A stretch of 64,000 nucleotides of DNA. Source: Bacillus sp. OK048. Lineage in GTDB: Bacteria > Bacillota > Bacilli > Bacillales > Cytobacillaceae. The stretch covers positions 186,001 through 250,000 of the forward strand of contig NZ_FNHN01000008.1 in the NCBI RefSeq assembly GCF_900103525.1, written 5' to 3'. Shown in pieces: positions 58,529-64,000 of this stretch. The notes beneath the pieces were generated by a model. That model was not told the DNA's origin and made no database searches. It saw only the letters and a list, made by a program, of their open reading frames with translations. A program made the translations under genes and the position numbers. Every line of letters starts with the position of its first letter. Position 1 is the first letter of the stretch.

Positions 58529-59290
58529 ATGGCTGAAAAGAAGGATTCAAAAGTAAGCACAGAAGAATTACCAAAGACGACCAAAAGGAGACGAAATGCT
58601 GTGGAAAATCATACTGTTGAAAATGAAGTCAAGGAAAATGAAGTGCTTGAAACTGTAGTAGAAGAAACCATCCATGACGAGGAAGTTAAACAAAATTCAG
58701 CTGAAGTAAGTCATGAAGGGCAAGAAAATCATGACCAAATATCTAGCTTGGATATGTTATGGAATCATGCGTTTCGTGAGTTAGACCAATGGTCGAAGCA
58801 TGCAGATTTTCGTGATGATGTGTTTTTAAAAGAAGCTTACTATTTTGCAGATAGCATAAAACGTAATCAGGAGAATATGAAATCTGTCAGAGAACAGTTC
58901 ACTAAGGAATTTGCAAATTGGGAAAGGACAGCGAGAGAAGAATTTTTAATGTCCACAACCGCCTTACAGCATCTATTTCCAAAAATCTCTTATGAAGAGA
59001 TGAACCAGCAGTTTGATCAGATTCAAAGCCGGACTGCTTCGATTCTGAATACTCCTATACAGATGATCTCTAATATTCAATTGATGGACCAGTATATAAA
59101 GATGATAGACCAATATATAGCATTTAGAAAAAATGGTAGGAACCAATATATTAATACTATTAAACAAGCAGCATCTCTTATCTATGAGAGTCAAAAAGGG
59201 TTTGTTAACCTTTTTTCCGGTCCAATCAAATCGCTTATGTTTCCTTTAAATAAATACTTGGAAAAAGCAGAAGAAGTTACAAAATCATAA
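58529..59290 (+). CDS. Phasin-like PHA granule protein
   Basis: The 253-residue protein has an acidic, low-complexity N-terminus (1-70) and a helical body beginning LDMLWNHAFRELDQWSK. It shares with the PhaP-like protein at 62528 the DxLWN start, a mid TPI[QK] segment (LNTPIQMISNIQLMDQY) and a long amphipathic helix pattern. It probably coats PHA granules or helps PhaC. The ribosome binding site is aaaggagg. It precedes phaR by 19 bases. Confidence 0.7.
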   Translation: MAEKKDSKVSTEELPKTTKRRRNAVENHTVENEVKENEVLETVVEETIHDEEVKQNSAEVSHEGQENHDQISSLDMLWNHAFRELDQWSKHADFRDDVFLKEAYYFADSIKRNQENMKSVREQFTKEFANWERTAREEFLMSTTALQHLFPKISYEEMNQQFDQIQSRTASILNTPIQMISNIQLMDQYIKMIDQYIAFRKNGRNQYINTIKQAASLIYESQKGFVNLFSGPIKSLMFPLNKYLEKAEEVTKS

Positions 59291-59308
59291 GAATGAGGAT
59301 GATGAAGG

Positions 59309-60019
59309 ATGTCAAATGAAAAGATGTTTGATCCGTTTGAAGGCATTAAACAATTAAGTGAAATGGTTGAAAAACAAATTAATGGACTATTATTTATGGC
59401 AGCAGATAATAATGAATTTGTCCGTTTAGCCAATGCAGGTTTAGGTGGTCACTCGCGGTACATGGAGCTATTAAGAAAAAATCAAGAGCTAATGGCTGGC
59501 TTCATGAACATTCCGACAAAAAAGGATGTTGCTAATGTTGCAAATCTATCGATTCAAGCTGAAGGGAAAATCGATATTCTAGAAGAACAGATTTGGAATT
59601 TACAGGACAGTCTTGGAGCTTTAAATAAAGAAAACTTAGAATTGTTTCAAGAAATGGTTAAGATGATTAAACAAATGCAGGCAGAGTTTGCAAAAAACCT
59701 TCATGAAGTAACTGAATTAAAAACAATCAAGGAAGACCTTAAGGAATTGCGAAAAGGTATTGTCGACGTAAAAATCATTCAGGTAAACCTTCGTGAGATG
59801 AAGGACGAACTTATTGAAATTAAGGAAGCCCAGAATGAACTAGTCGGGATGAATAGTCAGAGTGAGACAAAAACCATTCATTCTGAAATACAAGAAATTA
59901 AACTAGGACTAGATCAATTAACAGAAATAAAAAATGAAATAGCTGTGTTGAAGGGACTTGTTATGAAAGAAAGCCCAAAAGGAAAAGTAAAAGAAAAAGA
60001 ATTAGTAACAACTAAATAA
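59309..60019 (+). CDS. phaR: Class IV PHA synthase subunit PhaR
   Basis: PhaR is the accessory subunit that activates class IV PhaC. The 236-residue protein opens MSNEKMFDPFEGIKQLSEMVEKQ and has the family core GFMNIPTKKDVANVANLSIQAEGKIDILEEQIWNL (about 67-110), followed by a long coiled coil (115-215). It is somewhat longer than typical PhaR (about 200). It lies directly before phaC, as in known phaRBC clusters, but phaB is missing. Confidence 0.88.
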   Translation: MSNEKMFDPFEGIKQLSEMVEKQINGLLFMAADNNEFVRLANAGLGGHSRYMELLRKNQELMAGFMNIPTKKDVANVANLSIQAEGKIDILEEQIWNLQDSLGALNKENLELFQEMVKMIKQMQAEFAKNLHEVTELKTIKEDLKELRKGIVDVKIIQVNLREMKDELIEIKEAQNELVGMNSQSETKTIHSEIQEIKLGLDQLTEIKNEIAVLKGLVMKESPKGKVKEKELVTTK

Positions 60020-60037
60020 ACGAGTGGGGGATAGTTG

Positions 60038-61117
60038 ATGACCACCCAAGGAAGTAGTAACGACTTCATTCCACTCTTTGATGTTGAGAAAGAGACAAAA
60101 AGATGGCAACAGGTTTACAAAATAGTAACTCAACCTAAACCTGATATTATTCCTACACCTAGAGAGGTTGTATGGAAAAAAAACAAATCAATCTTGTGGT
60201 ATCATCCCGCAAAAGAAAAAAAATATAAAATACCTTTGTTCTTTGTTTATTCACTATTAAATAAATCTTATATTCTTGATATTGGTGAAGGTAGCAGCGT
60301 GATTGGGGGATTAACACAATTAGGCTATGATGTGTATCTTCTTGATTGGGGGTCCCCAGGTTATGAAGATAGCAATCTTTCAATTGATAACTATGTGCTA
60401 GATTATTTAGAAGTTGCAGTGAAACGGGCTTTACGTCACTCTGGGGTAAATGAAATATCACTGGTAGGTTACTGTTTAGGCGGGACACTTGCAGCGATTC
60501 TTGCATCAATTACTAAGCTTCCAATTAAGAATTTAGTGCTTTCAACAATTCCAATTGATTTTAGTATTGGAATCGTTCCTAATAAATGGCAGGAGGCTCT
60601 TCAAAGCGGTCAATTAAGTTTTGACTCCATTGCGGATGTATATGGTGTAATACCAGCAGATATTATGTATGCGATGTTTAGAGGACTGTCTCCAATTTAT
60701 ATTAGTCCGATGGTAAACCTCATAGCACGGGCGTATGATGAAGATTATGTTGATAAATGGCGGCGGATGGATAAGTGGACAAAAGATGCAACCCCCTTTT
60801 CCGGTGCATCCTTTAAGCAGCTTTTTAACGATTTGTTTAAAGAAAATAAGCTGGTAAAAGGTGAATTAATGATTGGCGGTATGGAAGTTGATCTGCATAA
60901 CATTAAGTGTTCTCTTTTTGTTTTTTCCACTTCAAGGGACACACTTGTGCTAGAGCCGCAGAGTCTGCCAATTATGGATTTGGTTTCAAGTGTAGATAAA
61001 ACCTATCAAGTAGTTGAAGCAGGTCATGTCTCACTTGCACTGACTGGTAAGTTTGCAGTATTTGCTGATAAATGGCTTTCTTCAAGATCTGAAGAATTGC
61101 ATCCAGCAATCTCATAA
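60038..61117 (+). CDS. phaC: Class IV poly(3-hydroxyalkanoate) synthase PhaC
   Basis: PhaC polymerises (R)-3-hydroxyacyl-CoA. The 359-residue protein has the lipase-like box G-Y-C146-L-G-G, with catalytic Asp301 (TSRDTLVLEP) and His330 (EAGHVSLAL), the triad of PHA synthases. Length about 360 marks the class III/IV short form, with PhaR as partner. The start is the ATG at 60038 behind gtggggga. A hairpin terminator between it and the convergent hydrolase follows. Confidence 0.95.
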   Translation: MTTQGSSNDFIPLFDVEKETKRWQQVYKIVTQPKPDIIPTPREVVWKKNKSILWYHPAKEKKYKIPLFFVYSLLNKSYILDIGEGSSVIGGLTQLGYDVYLLDWGSPGYEDSNLSIDNYVLDYLEVAVKRALRHSGVNEISLVGYCLGGTLAAILASITKLPIKNLVLSTIPIDFSIGIVPNKWQEALQSGQLSFDSIADVYGVIPADIMYAMFRGLSPIYISPMVNLIARAYDEDYVDKWRRMDKWTKDATPFSGASFKQLFNDLFKENKLVKGELMIGGMEVDLHNIKCSLFVFSTSRDTLVLEPQSLPIMDLVSSVDKTYQVVEAGHVSLALTGKFAVFADKWLSSRSEELHPAIS

Positions 61118-61142
61118 TGTGAAAGAATTGCATCGTGATGTA

Positions 61143-61175
61143 TAAGCGGGAAGGGCCCCCATCCTTCCCGCAAAT
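61143..61175. terminator. Bidirectional terminator after phaC
   Basis: The stem gcgggaagg/ccttcccgc has a gcccccat loop, between convergent genes. Confidence 0.8.
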
Positions 61176-61179
61176 AATA

Positions 61180-61962
61180 TTAGGCAGCAGTCTTATACCG
61201 GTTTAAGAACTTTCGTAGCAGAAGATTAAACCGGTTTGTTGCTTCTAATTTAGCTAAATGCCCTGAGTTTCTCAAAATAATAAATTCTGAATGGGGTATC
61301 AATTTGTGCATACAAAATTGAATCCAAACTGGTAAAACCGAGTCATATTGACAACCAATGATTAGGGTTGGAACTTTTATCGTAGGCAATAAAGAAATAT
61401 TATTTACTTGGAAACAAGCTTTGAGCGATTTTAAAAAGATGTTCCGCTTTGGCTGGAAGTATCGTTTAAACTGCTCCAAATTTTTCTCTGACCAAGAATA
61501 TAAGCTCATATGAGCTGCTTTTTCTATCAGGGCGACGTCTGTTGAAGCGACACCCAACCGAACCTTCTTCAAATTAAACAGTGGTTTTCTGAGTTTTTTA
61601 GGGAAAAAGTGGAATGTACTAATCAACATGAGAGAGCGAACTAGGTGGGGAGCTTGACGATAAATTTCTTGAGCAACAGCACCGCCCATGGACAAACCTA
61701 AAATGTGAGCGCTTTCAATCTTTAACTCGTCTAATAAATGAATAACATCTGCTGCAAAGTTTGAAATAGAAATGCCTTCCGATTTAAAACATTCACCATG
61801 TCCCCGTAGATCAGGAATAATTAATTCGTATTGATCTGCTAATTCAAATTGTGACTCCCAACCTTCTTTCACTTCTCCTAAACCATGGATTAGAACTAAC
61901 GGCTCTCCATCACCAAAATGTAAATACGGCATCCCTAACATACTAACGTTCGATATTCCCAT
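61180..61962 (-). CDS. Alpha/beta hydrolase, possible intracellular PHA depolymerase
   Basis: The 260-residue alpha/beta hydrolase has LIHGLGEVKEGWE, the nucleophile elbow GLSMGG, Asp in GCQYDSVLPVW, and His in NSGHLAKLEA. It is a paralogue of the protein at 45459-46229. Its gene lies inside the PHA cluster, divergent from phaQ with an overlapping promoter and a shared motif. Intracellular PHA depolymerases of bacilli are alpha/beta hydrolases with a G-x-S-M-G box, so a PhaZ-like role is plausible but not proven. Confidence 0.85.
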   Translation of the reverse strand: MGISNVSMLGMPYLHFGDGEPLVLIHGLGEVKEGWESQFELADQYELIIPDLRGHGECFKSEGISISNFAADVIHLLDELKIESAHILGLSMGGAVAQEIYRQAPHLVRSLMLISTFHFFPKKLRKPLFNLKKVRLGVASTDVALIEKAAHMSLYSWSEKNLEQFKRYFQPKRNIFLKSLKACFQVNNISLLPTIKVPTLIIGCQYDSVLPVWIQFCMHKLIPHSEFIILRNSGHLAKLEATNRFNLLLRKFLNRYKTAA

Positions 61963-62020
61963 TTGACACCACCTTCAATTTTTTTTAATTTTATTACCAA
62001 GTTATTAAAATTATAAACGT

Positions 62021-62096
62021 GATTTTACACCATATAATAACATTTATTTGTCGAGTTGACAAAATATTACTGATAGGTGTAAAATACATATAGGTG
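62021..62096. promoter_or_regulatory. Divergent overlapping promoters with shared operator motif
   Basis: The phaQ promoter reads TTGACA (62056-62061) then TAAAAT (62080-62085), spacing 18. The hydrolase promoter on the other strand reads TTGTCA (62062-62057), spacing 17, then TATTAT (62039-62034), so the two -35 boxes overlap. GGTGTAAAATACAT (about 62076-62089) covers the phaQ -10, and ATTTTACACCATAT (62022-62035) overlaps and follows the hydrolase -10. A single repressor such as PhaQ binding both is likely. Confidence 0.6.
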
Positions 62097-62109
62097 AGGT
62101 GATAAGGAA

Positions 62110-62547
62110 ATGGTAAATCAAGACAATCAATCTGTCAATCCTTCGAAAAATTTTGTTCTGCCATTTATTCTATTGCTTCTTAGCAAGATGTCTTTTCACG
62201 GGTATGAGCTAAGTCAGAAATTGCAAACATTTGGGTTTAAAACGATTGATCAAGGTAATCTTTACCGAATGTTAAGACAGCTAGAAAAGGAAGAACTAGT
62301 TTCATCAGAGTGGGATACAAATGGAAGCGGTCCCGCTAAAAGAAGATATTCCATAACAAAAGCTGGTATTACATACTTAAAAGGCTATGCCAATCAACTA
62401 GAATCGTACCAATCGATGCTGGACCAATTCTTCAAAATGTATTCAAGTTTCTTAGAGCTCTATATTCCTTCATTTCAAAAGAGGGATCCAATAGAGAAAG
62501 TAACTAGTAAAAAGAGGAGGAAGGACGATGGCACAGAAAAAGAGTGA
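62110..62547 (+). CDS. phaQ: PadR-family regulator PhaQ
   Basis: PhaQ is a PadR-type repressor of PHA granule genes in bacilli. The 145-residue protein has the PadR winged helix (FILLLLSKMSFHGYELSQKL...TIDQGNLYRMLRQLEKEELV...GPAKRRYSITKAG), a helical C-terminus, and a basic tail. It overlaps the following phasin gene by 20 bases, giving coupling. The TTACACC motif in its own promoter suggests autorepression. Confidence 0.88.
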   Translation: MVNQDNQSVNPSKNFVLPFILLLLSKMSFHGYELSQKLQTFGFKTIDQGNLYRMLRQLEKEELVSSEWDTNGSGPAKRRYSITKAGITYLKGYANQLESYQSMLDQFFKMYSSFLELYIPSFQKRDPIEKVTSKKRRKDDGTEKE

Positions 62548-63142
62548 AGCTGTTCATGCTGAGGAAGAAAAAGTGATTCCTACAGCTGAAGAGCCTAAAA
62601 ATGAAGGATTATTTGTAGATACACTTTGGAATCAGTATGAGCAATCGCTTGAGCGGGCTAGACAAATGCGTGAAAGTCGTGAAGATGCGTATATAAACGC
62701 ATTAAGGGAAGTCATCAAGTTTAACAAACAATATAGAAAATCACTAGGTAATCTCTTCGAGCAAACAAAGAAAACGAACAAAGAAGTTGTTTCTGGATTC
62801 ATGCAGCAAATGAACACACGCAGGGAAGAAATGATGAACGAAGAAGCCAAGGCGGATGCAGAAATGCTGAATGAGCGGGAAGAACTTAAACATCAACTTA
62901 AAGGAGTCTCCCAACAATTAGAAAACTTAGCGCTCACTCCAATTAAATCTATTTTTCAAGTTATTGACCAGCTAGAAGACACTTTTGAAAAGAGTACTGA
63001 AGCCAACATCGCATATAGCAGAGAACGCCGAAATGCATGGCAGCATGTTACTGATGAGTATGTTAAAATGGCTAGAAATACTCATGGGGAAATTGTAAAC
63101 CGCGGGAAAAACAGTGTTAAAGAGCTTTTTAAAGTTAACTAA
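62528..63142 (+). CDS. phaP: Phasin PhaP-like protein
   Basis: The 204-residue, highly charged helical protein begins after aagaggagg. FVDTLWNQYEQSLERARQMRESREDAY at the N-terminus and LALTPIKSIFQVIDQLEDTFEKS in the middle fit Bacillus PhaP-type granule proteins. It is the second phasin-like gene of the locus and is coupled to phaQ, as phasin and its repressor often are. A terminator follows. Confidence 0.85.
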   Translation: MAQKKSEAVHAEEEKVIPTAEEPKNEGLFVDTLWNQYEQSLERARQMRESREDAYINALREVIKFNKQYRKSLGNLFEQTKKTNKEVVSGFMQQMNTRREEMMNEEAKADAEMLNEREELKHQLKGVSQQLENLALTPIKSIFQVIDQLEDTFEKSTEANIAYSRERRNAWQHVTDEYVKMARNTHGEIVNRGKNSVKELFKVN

Positions 63143-63159
63143 ATGAAATCATTGAAAAC

Positions 63160-63197
63160 GATTAGCAGGCCAACCGATGATTGGTCTGCTTTTTTAT
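63160..63197 (+). terminator. Terminator after phaP
   Basis: The stem agcaggccaa/ttggtctgct has a ccgatga loop and T-run. Confidence 0.85.
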
Positions 63198-63423
63198 GTT
63201 AATTTATGAACAATCATTTGAAAAATATGAAATATAAATTTAATATTCATAATATTGTAAAATTGGACGCGCGTGCTATACTTCTAATTGTAATGGAGAT
63301 GAGTAGAATAATAATGGTCGCTTTGGATGGTTTTTAAAACCCCATGCTCATATCAATATTCAGAATTACATAAATAATGGCTGTGTTAGAGGTAAATGAT
63401 GATTTAATAACTATGTTGATTTT

Positions 63424-63607
63424 TGCGGAAGGCGCGAGACTCCTCGAAAATGCTATCGCATTTTCTTCGTGCGTGGGCAGATTCGAGGATGTAATTCAAA
63501 GTCCTGCAGGAGGACGGGACAGGGGAGACCCCGCAGGCGCTTTAGCGTCGAGGAGGCTCCCCGAACCGCCTGCGGAAAGCGAAGTGCCTGGAGCACAAAT
63601 CAACAGC
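63424..63607. repeat. GC-rich dispersed repeat element
   Basis: A GC-rich block sits in AT-rich intergenic DNA. It contains gcgagactcctcg, a cctgcaggagg run, GGGGAG (63522-63527) paired with CTCCCC (63557-63562), and CCGCAGGCG (63531-63539) paired with CGCCTGCGG (63567-63575), giving a strong RNA or DNA stem. Very similar elements recur between genes in many Bacillus-group genomes. The open frame across it is not a gene. The remaining intergenic DNA, 63198-63423 and 63608-63686, shows no gene. Confidence 0.75.
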
Positions 63608-63686
63608 CTAGTTTAACACAGCATAAATAATAAAAGGATTGCAAGGTGGAATTGTTAATTGCAATGAAGGAAAGCAGGGGAAAAGG

Positions 63687-64000
63687 TTGAAAAAAAAGAT
63701 TATGGCGTTTTGTACAATAATCACATTTGGCAGTCCAACTGTATTACTTCATGTAGACGCAGAAGAAAATAATAACCAGCAGGTAATCGACGAACAACGT
63801 TCAAAACTACAATTAGGAATTTTAAAAGGGAATATAGAACTTAACAATGTAAAAAATGAAATTGAACAAATTAATGCACAGATAGGCAGGGTCGAGCAAG
63901 CGATCATTGATAATAATAATATAATTCTCGAAACAGAGGAAAAAATTAAAATTTCTCAATTAAAGATACAGGAAATGGAAAAAGAAATTTTAGCTCTAAA
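63687..64000 (+). CDS. Secreted coiled-coil protein, CwlO-like N-terminus (partial)
   Basis: The gene runs past the end of the window. From TTG 63687 it encodes MKKKIMAFCTIITFGSPTVLLH, a signal peptide, followed by VDAEENNNQQ and a long heptad-rich coiled coil (LKGNIELNNVKNEIEQINAQIGRVEQAI). This pattern is typical of PcsB/CwlO-type peptidoglycan hydrolases, whose C-terminal catalytic domain would lie outside the window. The upstream agggg is 6 bases from TTG. Without the 3' part the enzyme class is unproven. Confidence 0.65.
   Translation, partial: MKKKIMAFCTIITFGSPTVLLHVDAEENNNQQVIDEQRSKLQLGILKGNIELNNVKNEIEQINAQIGRVEQAIIDNNNIILETEEKIKISQLKIQEMEKEILAL

Noticed and set aside
63151..63165. 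cre-like TGAAAACGATTAGCA after phaP
   Set aside because: The right end mismatches the consensus, and it lies at the phaP terminator rather than a promoter.
63377..63616. 79-residue open frame over the GC-rich repeat
   Set aside because: Its residues come from a structured repeat element (many R, P, G and A), no ribosome binding site precedes it, and such frames are common false genes in this repeat.

Overview
The window looks like chromosomal DNA from an AT-rich, low-GC, endospore-forming Bacillaceae, in the Bacillus/Neobacillus/Priestia range. Gene order follows the Bacillus subtilis yjzC-yjcH region closely (yjzC, yjzD, yjaU, yjaV, fabH, fabF, yjaZ, yjbA, trpS, spx, mecA, coiA, pepF, yizD, spxH, yjbI, yjbK, yjbL, relQ, nadK, yjbO, prpE, yjbQ, fabI, cotO, cotZ, yjcA, yjcZ, spoVIF, yjcD, yjcF, yjcG, yjcH). 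Spore coat, SpoVA and SpoVIF genes confirm a spore former. No phage, transposase, CRISPR array or rRNA was seen, and there is one tRNA.

Layout: (1) 1-2.6 kb, molybdenum cofactor genes moeA-mobB facing an Fnr-type oxygen sensor. (2) 2.8-8 kb, yjzC, a CtsR-controlled clpB, yjzD, yjaU and yjaV. (3) 8.2-10.5 kb, fabH-fabF; a matching FapR operator precedes fabI at 28.7 kb. (4) 10.5-20.5 kb, yjaZ, yjbA, T-box-controlled trpS, spx, mecA, a cardiolipin synthase, coiA and pepF. (5) 20.5-29.5 kb, the Spx adaptor spxH with a truncated globin, then alarmone synthetase, NAD kinase, pseudouridine synthase, PrpE, an antiporter and fabI. (6) 29.6-34.5 kb, a sporulation block: cotO, cotZ, yjcA, a four-gene SpoVA2-like operon, yjcZ and spoVIF. 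(7) 34.5-42 kb, helicase YjcD and small enzymes, tRNA-Val, and a membrane protein/PspA pair. (8) 42-50.4 kb, an orphan trpB, a UbiB-like kinase, an alpha/beta hydrolase, an ABC exporter and small proteins. (9) 50.5-63.1 kb, a carbon-flow block: PEP carboxylase, AdhE, an acyl-CoA ligase, and a class IV polyhydroxyalkanoate (PHA) locus. (10) 63.4-64 kb, a GC-rich dispersed repeat and the start of a secreted coiled-coil protein.

How the genes work together: spx (regulator), mecA and spxH (ClpC and ClpXP adaptors) and clpB form a proteostasis and disulfide-stress set. fabH, fabF and fabI share FapR control. The PHA locus is the most distinctive part. It encodes the synthase pair PhaR-PhaC, a short second PhaR-like protein, two phasin-like proteins, the PadR-type regulator PhaQ, and a possible depolymerase divergent from phaQ. 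A paralogue of that hydrolase lies 15 kb away, and a shared TTACACC-type motif occurs upstream of both hydrolases and of phaQ. No phaA or phaB is present here. Starts were reassigned wherever a ribosome binding site or family alignment favoured an internal codon. All functional names come from recognising the translated sequence; no database search was run.
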